From positions 54,325,570-54,389,569 of the forward strand of contig OX579634.1 in assembly GCA_951230915.1 (NCBI GenBank): a DNA stretch of 64,000 nucleotides, in the 5' to 3' direction. Positions within the stretch are counted from its first letter, which is position 1. Every line of letters begins with the position of its first letter. A program made the translations under genes and the position numbers. The DNA is from Antitrichia curtipendula (lineage: Eukaryota > Streptophyta > Bryopsida > Hypnales > Leucodontaceae). This document shows positions 47,257 through 58,615 of this stretch, piece by piece. The notes below the pieces were generated by a model. It did no database searches, was not told where the DNA came from, and worked only from the letters and a program-made list of their open reading frames with translations.

Positions 47257-48854
47257 AGTCAGTGTGCACTTTGAAGGCAACTCAGTTAATAAGTTTCGAA
47301 AAAAACTTTGAGATGTGTTTCAAAAGGCTTTTTTTTTAATCTGCTTTTGGACATCACCATCCTTGGTGCAAAACGTGAAGGTGATTCCGTCCATAGATGG
47401 AGGTTTTGCGCGTCCTCAGTAGAAACATCACGCACTGTATGTGCACCTTGTGTCCGTACGTGTATTGGTTGCTTTCGATTGAGAACTGAATGAGAGTGCT
47501 GTAGGTAAGCTTAGCGACATCCCGTGGTGGCCCAGGAAGTTTGGGATATCCACCTCAATCTACTTCAAGAGTAGAGTAGACGTAATTAACACCATCTCCG
47601 TGTTCCTCTTTGAAACCTTACACTATGGGTAGTAGATAAGTTATCCGGTAGTGGAAGTCTTTGTTGCGTGGGTCTTTTCATGGGTCACGTTTTCTCGGTG
47701 GAGTGATTTGGATTGAAGGTTTTATGGGAGAAAATTCCCCGTGTAGATAAGGTAGAACCACCCATTACCGATCAAATAAGCAACTCCAGATATGATTTGG
47801 AGTAAGTTAGTGCAAGGCAAAACAAATATTTTCATAGGTGCATTGATAGAAATGACGGGGATTGCAAAAAAAATTGAAAATTTTATTGCTTGAACTGAAA
47901 TTACTATGAATTTTGGGAGTCAAAAAGTGCGCTGGACCCACAACCAATGTCTAGACTCTTTCAATTCTATTCATTCAAGAACTAATTTTTTAGTCATTAT
48001 TTCCTACTTTCTATCTCACTATTTTGGGACATGTGTCATGAACTTATTAGTTCCAACCTCGACTAGTTAAAAAAAAGAGCATTCCAAGCTTCAGAAAATG
48101 TGATTAGAAATAACTACACCTGTAGGTTTGGAATGGATCATTGATTAGGAATGGTGGCTCTACCTCAGCTTAATTTCATTTTACTTTAGGTTTGAGTGGT
48201 TTGCCCCTAGCTTGTGGTTTGTATTGTTTGTATTAATATTTGTGGACGGCAAAAATTTCAACATGTGCCAAAAATTAAATTAAACAAATAAATTTGCAAA
48301 GTGCCACAAAATGTTTTAGGGAATATGCAAGAAGTAAACTTTATTTTTTCAAATATATCAAGTATTCATTACAATTGTGATGATCCTATTGTTCTACCAT
48401 AATAGCCAAGTATACATTGACAAGGTCCATTTACTTAAGGTAATTGACTTGACATTATGAATTATAGATTACAAGCAACTACTCTATAGGAGACTTTGTT
48501 TCTACAATATTAACTTGTTTTCTAAGTATGGTCCTACTCAAACTTCCTAAGCTTAACCCTAGAACAACACGGCAACCTAAGGATGTCCAATGGATGATAG
48601 AAAATCTTTTAGATGAGTACAATTGTTCATCCATGGAATTTTATTTGAAAAGGAGAGGTCTTGCACAATAGTTTGATTTCCAACAAGTGCTCTAGGATAT
48701 TTTAAGAAAATGATTCATATGGTATTAAAAACAATAATTTATATGATGTCTTGTCCAGCATTCAAGGATTAAACTTAGAAAGACATTGCAGAAACTTAAT
48801 ATATGATAGATGACTTCACTTGAGACTAGAGGATGGGAAAAAAATTCATCCAAT
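47257..48854. other. Intergenic stretch, no gene seen
   Basis: Only short open frames are present. Positions 48575-48730 hold a degenerate copy of the repeat described at 46541. Confidence 0.4.
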
Positions 48855-48995
48855 CACTACAAGGGAACATTGTCATTTTCTGTCGATTTGGACACTCTTT
48901 CTGTCAAATTTCTGTCAGATCGGATATTTTTCTGTATATTCAAACATTGTCTGTCAATGAGGACGTGTCAATTTGGACACTATTTTTTTGTAGTA
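48855..48995. mobile_element. 141-bp CACTA-type MITE
   Basis: It begins CACTACAAGGGAAC and ends TATTTTTTTGTAGTA, flanked by the 3-bp repeat AAT (48852-48854 and 48996-48998). The last base is A where G is expected. The inside holds repeated TTTCTGTCAAATTTCTGTCA and AATTTGGACACT words. Confidence 0.65.
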
Positions 48996-49034
48996 AATGT
49001 TATTTTGGATGTTTCTTGAGTACATTTTCAGTGA

Positions 49035-49488
49035 ATAGTACTTCAACTAATGAAATAAAGCTTATCAAGTGTAATTTCTACTCCAATTAGAAGTTTTGAA
49101 GAATTTGTAAATGTCAATATGTATAATAGTGTGAATTTTAGACCTATTACCACTATTTGTTGATTTTTTAATTTTAGAATATCACTATAAGTTTGTTTAT
49201 AGACCATGATATTATACACTACAATGTACATCTATGATGAATTTTTTTATTTTTTTAATATATTTTTTATTTGATATGAATTTTCTTCAATTTTTTCTTA
49301 AAAATTCACTACAATTTCAATTTTTTTTCCAAATATTGAAAATTTTATGACTTCTATCAAACATATGACTTCATAGATCTCTTTAAAATAAACATAATTA
49401 TTTTCTTTCCTATTGAATTGCAAAATGGCAGTAAACAAAGTGATGGATAGTTAGGCTTGACATCAGTGGTCATAGGTGTACATTCTAG
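49035..49488. repeat. 450-bp dispersed repeat, copy 1
   Basis: From ATTTCTACTCCAATT to GTGATGGATAGTTAGGCTTG and AGTGGTCATAGGTG this matches 56075-56495 in the same orientation (TTTCTACTCCAATT, GTGATGGGCAGTGAAGCTTG, AATGGTCATGGGTC), with many substitutions and small indels. Confidence 0.55.
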
Positions 49489-49995
49489 AGTTATCCCTAA
49501 ATGCTCAGGGCACCAAATTATGATGTCAACAATACTTTGAAGTTAAATAAATCTTTACCAAATTAACATTTTTAATAGTTTATATTTTAAAAAAATATTT
49601 TTTAAATCTACTTTTAGCATCAAAATTTTGATTTTGAAAACAAAATAATGTAATTTCTCTATTCAAGATTATCTGCAAGGGTAACCACTGCAAATCTTGA
49701 TTATCTAGTGTTAGAGGGCTCTTGGAAATGAGCCTCAAATACACTAGATCTTGGAGAAAGAATTACACTGAAAATTCATTCAAAAAAACTATAGAGTAGA
49801 TTTTGAGAAGCCATAAATTGATTGAGGTTATGCATATTATACCCTTTAACCTCATATTTTTTTGGTTACCAATTTTTAGATTCTACATGTGAAAAGAGGA
49901 CTGATAGACTTTCATTCACTTTCGCAATTTTTAACACCCTTGTGGTCAAACATTATAATCTTTCAATCCGTAAATAATGTGGTTGTATTTTCTTT

Positions 49996-50162
49996 CACTA
50001 TAAAAAACCCGTTTTTTTTTTACGTCCAAAATTTGGACGTCCACTTTTTTGGACATCAAATATAACATTAGAATACTAGTTTTGACATCAAAACTAGCAT
50101 CCTAATGTTATATTTGATGTCCAAATTTTGGACATAAAAAAAAACACGGGTTTCTTATAGTG
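49996..50162. mobile_element. 167-bp palindromic CACTA-type MITE, nested
   Basis: It begins CACTATAAAAAACCCG and ends CGGGTTTCTTATAGTG, almost a full-length palindrome. The 3-bp repeat TTT flanks it. The uninterrupted host copy at 27340-27370 lacks it, giving the empty site. It contains TTTGGACGTCC words. Confidence 0.85.
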
Positions 50163-50182
50163 TTTTTCCATGTGATCTCTAA

Positions 50183-51168
50183 AGGCCGGTTTATACTTGG
50201 GGCCGGATTGAAGGCCGTCAGGAACTCTCCAAGTTTGAACCAATAGGATCGCTCAATTTTTCTAAATCCGGTCCAAGGGCTTTATACTAGGGCTGGATTG
50301 ATACTACCACTCATCATATGTGTCGCCTTAGATGGCATAGTTTTGGCGCCAAACCATCTAAACCCAAGGGAGCAATTGGAGATGGAGTTTTGGGTGGCCG
50401 AATTTTTCATCTAGGGTTGGATTGGTGCCACACTGGTCTCCTCCATTGGATTGTACAAATCTTCACCGTCTACCAATGCAAAGTCTTTTGTTTTCTTTTT
50501 TTTACAAACTTAGTAATTGTGAGCTCAAAAATCTTCCTCCCATTTGCATAGCATTATATATTTTGGGCCCAAAAATTATTTACTAGTTTGTTCCATTTAT
50601 TGATTTGTTTATTTAATTTACTAATTTATTTAATATATTGATTTGTTTCATTACTCCATTTACTGATTTGTTCCATTTACTTCATTTATTGATTTGTTCC
50701 ATTTAAATTCTTATGAAAATGAATGACAACTATATGGAAGCTACAATTCTAAATTCAATGCTAAGAGAAAGAAAAAGGGTTTTAAAAAGTCGTAGAACTC
50801 CTTCCTTTTTTACAAATAGAAAAAATAGGAAGAGAAAGGAAAAGGTTCAAATTTATAAAAAAAAACACTCTCTCATCTATTTTTGAAATATAAAAAATGG
50901 GAAGAAAAAAGAAATAGGAAGAGAACAAAAAAAGATGTTATATTTTTTTAATTGAGCATTAATAAAATCCTTGCTCATAAATTCAGCCTTAGAATCCAGC
51001 CTCACCACTTTACATTCTAGGGCCAGAGTGATGAATTGGAAATTTGGCCCCAAAAAATTTGGCCTCACCACTTTACATTATCTAGGGCTGGAGTGGTGAA
51101 TTGGGGCTGGATTGAGGGCAAATTGGGCCGGCAATCCATCCAGTCCAAGAGCATGTACAAACCGGCCC
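50183..51168. mobile_element. 986-bp PIF/Harbinger-like element, nested
   Basis: It begins AGGCCGGTTTATAC and ends GTACAAACCGGCCC, with TAA repeated on both sides (50180-50182 and 51169-51171). TAA/TTA target duplication and GGGCCGGTTTG-type ends fit the Tourist/PIF-Harbinger group. The uninterrupted host reads GATCTCTAACATG near 27370. The word GGGGCTGGATTG/GGGCCGGATTG recurs inside. No transposase is visible. Confidence 0.8.
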
Positions 51169-51308
51169 TAACATGTCTAGTTTGAATTCATATGGTTACA
51201 ATTTAAAAAAAATTTACAAAACCTACAGAAATGTTGGCTTTTTGTTCAATTAAGAACAAAACCCAAGACGCTCAAAAAAGGCCTTAGACATTTACGGGCT
51301 AACTGAAC

Positions 51309-51594
51309 TAAGGTATCGCCCACCTAAGAGCTGAAATTAAATTTTGGGAAGGCAAAACTTCTTGAAATATTTTTCAGTAAATTTCCCTTGAAAGAGAAGT
51401 GGATTTGGCATCTAACCTAAGTCGTTTCACATTTTTTGGAACTTTTTTGAAAATAATTATGAAATTTTGAAGTTGAACTGGCATAGGGCTCCAAAATCGT
51501 CCACCCTTGAAATGTACACTGTTTATACATCAGTGAAAGCTATGAAAAAACAGCATGTACAAACTGTGTACATTTCAGGGGTGGGCAGTTCTTA
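51309..51594. mobile_element. MITE family TAAGGTAGG, copy 4 (inverted, diverged)
   Basis: Reverse-complemented, it shows ATGTGAAACGACTTAGGTTA, AAATTTACTGAAAAATATTT and TCAGCTCTTAGG, all landmarks of the family, with ends TAAGGTATCGCCC and GGGCAGTTCTTA. It begins seven bases after the end of the TTAA-type element. Confidence 0.6.
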
Positions 51595-52279
51595 ATGCCC
51601 GAACTATTCTCGAGCCTGTTACCTTATTGTCAATGCAAAGCCAAAGATTATGTTTTGGGCCAGATTTCCTTCTTCTGACACGTTCGAAGTGCACCTTGCC
51701 TTCTGCCATTTTCAGCACTTTTGTCCTTTCTTATATTAATTAAAACGCAAATGTGGTATTTGCCACCTCGTTTGAAACGAGGAAGGAAATCTGGCCCACC
51801 TCGTTTGAAATCTCCAAATAGGTAATAAAATATTTCAAATGATTGCTCTTCTTTATACAGTTTTGCACATGTCTGACACTCTGACGCCTCAATTTTCATG
51901 AGCTGTGAGAGGAGCTGCCTTGCCTCTGACGAAATGATGTGGTATATTCCACTTCTTTCCGGAATTGGATTTCTTTTATGGTGAAAATGCCATAAAGCGC
52001 GAACCAACATCATTCCATCCAAAGGATGAAATGGTGTGGAATATTCCACATCCCACATTAGCTAATAAGCCACGCGTCAATAATGTCAAACTTCTGCTCA
52101 GTGCCAAGGTCATGACTGCACAATCGGGTTACTGGGAAATTGAACAACTTCAATTTAAACAGTTCACAAAAAAATAGCTTTAAACAATTGACAATCAATT
52201 CATTGAGGTCAGTAATTTCAATGTTTGAATTCCCTCACATTGCTTTGTACGCCATTCAGGTTTACTAATTGGGAATTGG
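51595..52279. other. Intergenic stretch, no gene seen
   Basis: A 136-codon minus-strand frame (52058-51648) has no recognised domain and poor composition; it is not called. CACCTCGTTTGAAA occurs twice 30 bases apart near 51765-51810. Confidence 0.35.
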
Positions 52280-52872
52280 AAGACAATTCTTTATGTACAT
52301 ATGGGGTGGTAGGAGGTAGAACAACCCATGTGGGATATGTAATTTAGAGTTTGTAATTTCTCAACCGCTCATAGTTAAGTCTAAATTAGGAATTGTGTTA
52401 AAACTATAATTTCAGACCTCATTTAGGCATAGTAAAATAACTTTTTTCAAAATACTTTGAACTAAAATAAGTTGGAGAATCAAGTTAAATTTCATCTCCA
52501 AAAATCCGTTTGAGATTTTAATCTTCCACTCAAAAGTTATAGACAAATTTCATTGAGGGGTTTGAAAGGATTTTTTTTTGAAATTTTCATACATCCTCTC
52601 TGAAATTTGTCCATAACTTTTGAGTGGAAGATCTAAATCTAAAAAGGATTTTTGGAGATGAAACTTAGCTTGATTCCAAAACTATTTTTTATTCAAATGT
52701 TTTTGAAAAAAGGTATTCCACTATGCCTAAATGAGGTCTGAAATTATAATATTAACACAATTCCTACTTTAGACTTAATTATGAGCGGTTGAGAAATTAC
52801 AAACTCTAAATTATATATCCCACATGGGTTGTTCTATCTCCTACCACCCCAAGTGTAGATAAAGAGCTTCTC
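52280..52872. mobile_element. Foldback element with about 285-bp arms
   Basis: The left arm (GGGGTGGTAGGAGGTAGAAC at about 52303) and right arm (ending CTCCTACCACCCC at about 52850) are inverted around a centre near 52576. Arm identity is high, with a few substitutions and indels. One arm of the same family lies inside the CACTA-like element at 16503-16740. Confidence 0.85.
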
Positions 52873-53135
52873 TTTTCGACAGAGTAAATCAAAATAAATA
52901 ATTGATGACAAATGGTTAGATTTCATTGGTATAATATTCAATGAATTATTTGGGTTTTGACAGGCCATCTATCTTTATAATTATTTGTTTGTATATTTTG
53001 TCCTAAAATTAGCTAGTAAAATAGATCGCACCTTAAATGTACTGCCATTGTCTCGGTCTTGAAGCTTACATTAATAATATGTGGATGCATTTCGTGGATG
53101 AAGACTTCACAGAGGCAAACATCAGGAAAGTACCC

Positions 53136-53343
53136 CTCATTGCTTCAATATTGTTGCAATATTGTTTCAATGGGTTAACAGTATAGTATTGAAAGTATAT
53201 TGCTGCACTACTGCATAAATAATGCAACAATATTGAAGCAATGGGAGCCTTGCATTTTTATTAAAAATATATTGTTTCAATACTGCAACAATACACTTTC
53301 AATACTATATTGTTAATCCATTGAAACAATATTGCAGCAATGA
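53136..53343. mobile_element. Small foldback element with ATATTGTT/AACAATAT units
   Basis: The left end CTCATTGCTTCAATATTG and right end CAATATTGCAGCAATGAG are inverted, with arms of about 70 bp. ATATTGTTTCAATG and TTGAAAGTATATTG units are repeated inside, so several alternative hairpins are possible. Confidence 0.75.
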
Positions 53344-53689
53344 GTGGTTTTTTCCCGATGAAGGCAGCCTCTCTGAAGGCTCTTGAATGTTATGACGCCT
53401 CAAATCTTTTGAGGGGATAATAGGATCCGACTACGCACTCACTCAATAAGTGAAAGAACTGATAATACTTTTTCAGCAAAAGGCCCCCCCCAAACAAACA
53501 TTAACAATGTTATGTAGCAATTAGAACTTGGAAGTTCTATCATGGAAGCACATCGAAAAGTATGTTGAATAGGTACCAAAAACTTCAAATTTAATTTTTG
53601 GACAAAGAACTTAACCACTTCAAAATAATTTCAAAACCACTTCAAAAAATAAAAATTTAATAGTCTTGGCAAATCATGGTTATCAATAC

Positions 53690-55005
53690 ACATTTCACTC
53701 GAATTTGGAAGATTGCAAAGATATTCACGTTTTAGGTGAAGGAAACAAGTTTTTGTTGTACCTTGCTTGACTAGAATATAAGGCTTTTTGCACTACATAT
53801 TTTGAATTAAAAAAATCTATATTGAAGAAATCAGTTGAAATATAGGATAGAAAACTCAAAACACACATTTGATTTTTATTCTTTAAAAATTATTGAATAG
53901 AATCAAGTACAAGATGTAGAAGAAAAATTAAACCATTAGTTGCTTTAAGATGGAAATGAAATATAAAAATACCAACTTTGGGATTGTTCTTGCTAAAAAA
54001 ATTGAATCTCGTAAACAATTTTTTGGGTGAAAATTGTGAAAATTGAAATAAAAAATGTATCCTATACAATATTCAATAAATTGCAGGGATTGCCTAAAAA
54101 ACAAGAAGCTCTTTAACTTTTACATTACTAATCCAAATGGAATGAATCAAAAGCTTTCTATGCAGACAAAACTACAATCTATGAGAAATAGTTTTTTTAT
54201 TTTTTATTTCAATTTTTTTTCCAACCCCCTCTTGACTATTTTGAACTTAGGGTAGCATAACTTTTGCTTGTGGGCATCAATTGAAATAAAAATTTACTCC
54301 CTCTATCCCTCTAAAAATCTCCAAATCAGGCACAATTTGTGTCCCACTAAATTTTTTTGTTTTTTTAGATTTGATTGTTGAATAAGCATCGGCCATGTTG
54401 AATGACCACGTGGGATCAAGTGGCAAGCAATCCCAAAGCATTCTTCTCCTAGTAAGCATGGCCTTGCCTATATGAGGTACCTTGTACTTGTTGCTTCTTC
54501 AAATAGTCGTGTTGTTGATGGATTCAGTGACAATTTGGGCACTATGAAGATTTGCTCATGAACGGAGGTAGGTTTCCTTGTTGCAGGTATTTAGGTAGAA
54601 ATCAAATATTTTATAGGATTCCATTTTTGCCACCAACCTTTAAACCATTAGCAATGACAAGCTGGTTGCATTCACTAATGATGCTCAAATATAATATTTT
54701 CTACATGGATTTGGGATGCCTAAATGATGGCGCCTAAACTAGAGATTTAGCATAGATTTAAAAGATGATTTTTTGGTTCTTAAATGCATGTATCTTGGGC
54801 ACAAAGACTAAAAATATAGTAATCTCTCATACGGAAGGTTTTGGGAGGTTTTGGGAGGGACAAAGGGAGTACATTCTTAGAAAGTTAATATGTTTTTCTT
54901 ATCTTCAAAAAAAGTTGGAAAAAATCACACCATAATTTGGGATCATAAGAGCATGTCTAAACTTCAAGTGTTTCCCAAGGGAATATTTAGGACTTTAAGG
55001 GTCAA
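53690..55005. mobile_element. TTAA-type element family II, diverged copy with nested insertion
   Basis: 53690-54296 plus 54872-55005 match 57830-58615 in order, including CATAACTTTTGCT, TTGAAATAAAAATT and the end GGACTTTAAGGGTCAA. It is split by the Stowaway-like element. The left end could not be placed; the alignment fades upstream of 53690. Confidence 0.6.
54297..54869. mobile_element. 573-bp Stowaway (Tc1/mariner)-like element
   Basis: It begins CTCCCTCTATCCCTC and ends GAGGGACAAAGGGAG, flanked by TA on both sides (54295-54296 and 54870-54871). Ends of the form CTCCCTCCGTCCC with TA duplication are the Stowaway signature in plants. The relative at 58485 has a single TACATTTTTGG at the matching place, an empty site. 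No transposase was recognised. Confidence 0.8.
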
Positions 55006-55466
55006 CATGCCAAATATTAAGGAAGAAGTATATCCCCTTCTTTGCTTAGATATGGGTTTGGATGAAGTAGAAATTGCCATTTAAGAATGTTATCAATGCG
55101 ATACAATCTTGCGAGCTAAAGATCGTTTAGATGCACAAGAACATGGGCGAATGACAATGACAGTATGTTGATGGAGGTGAAGCAATGAAAGTAAAAATAG
55201 AATTAGGAGAAATGAAGATGAAATGACTAAGCACAAAAAACAAGGATGAATCCTAAGCACTCCAACTTTCATTTTTTCAGTGCTGAATAGAGTGCTTCAG
55301 GCCAATATTTTGTCTAAATATTGTACCTTCTCATTCATCCAAAGCGATTTCTTAAATATTTAACATGACCTTTTTTTATGGCATGTTTGATGAAATTTTG
55401 ACGTAATTAATATAGTTATATAAAGATATGAGCAAACATGTGCAAAAATAGTCAAGAATGAAAGGG

Positions 55467-55749
55467 TCAAGGTAGGGTGCTCTCAAAGCGACCTCTAATA
55501 CAAAGGTACACTAGTTTTGTTTTCTTCAATGTATTAGTACCGGTGTACATCTAAGTAGGTGGTCGCTTTTAGTAACCTTTACGTTTCATCTTCAAAAACT
55601 CATAACCAATTCCACAAAGGTCCAAAAAATATGAAACAACTTGGGTTTGATGTCAATTCCATTTTCCTTCCAACAAAAGTTTACTGAAAATTGTTTGAGG
55701 AAGTTCAATTTAGCTTTCCCCCAATTCAATCAGCTCTTAACTTAACCTT
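55467..55749. mobile_element. MITE family TAAGGTAGG, copy 3 (diverged)
   Basis: It opens CAAGGTAGGGTGCTC and closes AACTTAACCTTG, with AAGCGACCTCTAATAC, GGTCGCTTTTAGTAACC, ATATGAAACAACTTGGG and AATCAGCTCTTAA in family order. Confidence 0.7.
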
Positions 55750-56039
55750 GGAATGCCGGCAAGGCCATTTTGTGGCTTCTAGATGACAATGCGGAGGTCT
55801 GTGTAGAGGTTTGTACAGAGATTGGAAGCTTTTTCTCATCCATGCTTTATTTTGTTGACCTTTCATGGTGGGTTATGAAGAGTATCCAACTGAATTTGTA
55901 GTTTTGCCAGTGTTTGTCTTCATGTAAATGAGAAGTTAGTAAAAAAAACGGATCACGAAATATGCTATTCTAATGTATTTTGGAAAGTTGTTGTTCCTTG
56001 CTCTAAAGCTGAAATTTCTCCACAAAAATGATATTTTTT

Positions 56040-56495
56040 GATTTAAAGTCCAACTAACAAAATGAAGGTCATCTACTCTAGTTTCTACTCCAATTTGAAT
56101 TTAAAAAAATTCCTAATATTGAATATTTCATTGCAATTTGAACTTTGGATGTATTTTCAATGTCTATTATTTTCTAATTACAGAATGACACGGAAATTGA
56201 GTTTACACCATGATGTTTATCACTGTAATATACACACATGGTGAAATTTTCCGATATTTTGAAATAATTTTCTATTTGATATTATTTTTCTTCACTTTCT
56301 CTTCAAAAATTCTCAAAAAAGTCAATTTTTCACAAAAAAATCTAAATTTTTTATGAAGTGAAGAAGACATGTAATTCCGTCTCTGAAAAATAAATATAAA
56401 TTTTTTCATATATATCTAGTTGCAAAATGGTAGCAAATTGAGTGATGGGCAGTGAAGCTTGAAATCAATGGTCATGGGTCCGTCATTTAGAGGTT
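56040..56495. repeat. 450-bp dispersed repeat, copy 2
   Basis: Partner of 49035-49488 in the same orientation. Confidence 0.55.
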
Positions 56496-57080
56496 AAAAA
56501 GGTCGCTTCAAGAGCAGACCACCTCAAGTAAGTTACTGCATGCGTGTCACCCATGAGTCGAAAATAGGCGAGGAAGCCAACCCTTGCTGGACACCTGGCT
56601 GAACGCATGATTCAAGGCAGGCGCTGTCCAGGCGCTGTCTAAGTTTAAACCTGCCAGTCTATGTCAGCTGCCACCTTGGATCGGAACAGCCTGCCTTGTA
56701 CCTCAGGTCAGTCAGGTCCAAGGACTCCAGGAGAGTGGCCATGACTTATTAGGGTTTTCTTTAATGGCACAGAGTCGGAGCCCGCTGACAGGGGAAACTC
56801 TGGGAGTCTTGACCTTCGTAGCAGAGGAGTGAGAGGACACTCTGAACCCTGACCTGAAAGGACGCTGCGTTCGGTGTTTGTCCGATGGATGACAGAGAAT
56901 CCTTCTATGTAGGATAGAAGTGCAACTATTCATCTGCAGAATGCTGTTGTGATAAGTGGGGGCGGTCTTCTACAGTAAGGTAGCAGTCACCCATAACTGT
57001 GAAATTTAAGGATTTGGACATGATGTCTATTAATAGGCACCTGGAAAATTATTGGACTGTACCAGCAGGCAAGAGAAAAA
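56496..57080. other. GC-richer intergenic block
   Basis: GCAGGCGCTGTCCAGGCGCTG is a short tandem near 56618. 56880-56960 is a copy of the dispersed repeat described at 46541. No gene was recognised. Confidence 0.35.
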
Positions 57081-57458
57081 ATGATTCTTATGCACTTTCA
57101 TAATTCATATGTGTTATTTGGACATTATGAATTTATAAATGCACCTAACACCGACATTAGGATCAAAGATTCAGATGTAGTACATCCTTGTAATCACATC
57201 TATTCACTTCCCATGATTTTCCAAGATTTTAGAGGAGATGGTTATGGGTATGGTGAGGGTTATGGGGGCTGCTACCTTGGTTTGACTTCCAATGAGAGTG
57301 TTGTTGCATTTTTTAAGTCAATAATTCACAAGGATTCTAGAGGGATGATTTTTGTGGTCACCAGGCTACCCTTTATGAATGAAACTTCATGCCACTATGG
57401 GGATCCTTTATATTCCAATGAATTTGAGACTTCTTTCACTATAAGTTACAAGATCTAG
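57081..57458 (+). CDS. Unrecognised 125-codon open frame
   Basis: An ATG at 57081 opens 125 codons ending TAG. The product has a Gly/Tyr run (GDGYGYGEGYGGCYLG) and GMIFVVTRLPFMNETSCHYG. No domain, signal peptide or membrane segment is evident, and no splice partner was found. Composition looks somewhat protein-like, but in sequence this rich in decayed transposons a chance frame or a fragment is as likely. Confidence 0.2.
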   Translation: MILMHFHNSYVLFGHYEFINAPNTDIRIKDSDVVHPCNHIYSLPMIFQDFRGDGYGYGEGYGGCYLGLTSNESVVAFFKSIIHKDSRGMIFVVTRLPFMNETSCHYGDPLYSNEFETSFTISYKI

Positions 57459-57677
57459 AATTGAAGCTTGCTCATGAATTGTTGATCACTATACAAACAA
57501 TTATTCATAATACAATGATATTGTAGAAAGCCCCATCAACCTTTGAGATTTGAAATTGCAAGTGCATTATGTATGGGTGTGTAGGGTATAAGGTGAAAAC
57601 ATCCCAAACAAGCAATTCAACATAGTTAGAGGCATTTGACTTAGCCTTTTGAGTCTAGCAAAAATATTTTTGTTGTA

Positions 57678-58615
57678 TTAACCCCTAAAGTCCCAAGGCC
57701 ATTTTTCCATAAAAAAGAACCCCACTCAAAACTGCCATTTCTAGAGCAAAGAGCAAAAAACAAAATTTAATTTCCCCCCCCTTCATATTTAACCATAGGA
57801 TCTTGTACTAGACTAGTGTAAGAATGTGTGGAAGAAATTTCAGAAATTTTGACCGTGTAGATTGCAAGATATTTGCATTTAAGGTGAAGGAATCTAGTTT
57901 TTTTGCACCTTGCTCAACTACATTTTTTGGCTTTGAACCTTTTTAACATAAATTTTTTGCTCTAATGATTTTTAATTTTTAATTTTATATGATGAGGAAT
58001 CAAGTTGAGAATCTAGAATTAAAATAAAATAAAATAAACACTTAGTTTTCACTCATAAATTTTTTGTTAAGTAGAAGTAGATTCAAGATTGAAGGAAAAA
58101 TTAAATCATTAATAGCTCTAAGATAGAATTGAAATATACTAATCTAAACGATGAGATTGTTCTAGCAAGAAATCTTGACCTTGTGAAACTTTTTTTTTTA
58201 AATTTGTTAAAATTGAGTTCAGAAATGAATCCTACATGTTATTTTTTCAAAAAGATGCTCTAATTGCCCAAAAAATAAGATTGACCATAACTTTTGCATA
58301 ACAAATCCAAATGGAATGAATCAAAGCTTCCCATGTAAATAAAAATAAAATCTATATGAAACAAATTTTTAAAATTTTTAATTTAAAGTTTTTTTGAGGA
58401 ATTTTTTCTGCCCGCCGAACTAAAATTTGGGGTTTTTGTGCCATAACTTTTGCTCCGGGGCACCGATTGAAATAAAAATTACATTTTTGGAAAGCTAATG
58501 TGGTTCTCTATCTTTACAAAAAAAATTCAGAAAATCACAAAAATTATTGAGACCGTAGGAGCCTGCCTGAAATCCATTTTGTCCCCCGAGGGGACAACGA
58601 GACTTTAGGGGTTAA
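57678..58615. mobile_element. TTAA-type element family II, complete copy
   Basis: The 938-bp segment begins TTAACCCCTAAAGTC and ends GACTTTAGGGGTTAA, a perfect 15-bp inverted repeat including TTAA at each end. If TTAA is the target duplication the element proper starts CCCCTAAAG, formally like piggyBac ends. No coding capacity is visible. Confidence 0.7.

Larger units (their letters stand above)
49491..51302. mobile_element. TTAA-type element, copy carrying two nested insertions
   Basis: The sequence matches 26855-27503 in order, interrupted twice: by 49996-50162 and by 50183-51168. Removing both insertions and one copy of each target duplication leaves about 653 bp, against 649 bp for the uninterrupted copy. 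Ends are TTATCCCTAAATGC and CATTTACGGGCTAA. Confidence 0.75.

Noticed and set aside
51648..52058. 136-codon minus-strand frame
   Set aside because: No domain, no splice context and composition similar to the surrounding non-coding DNA.
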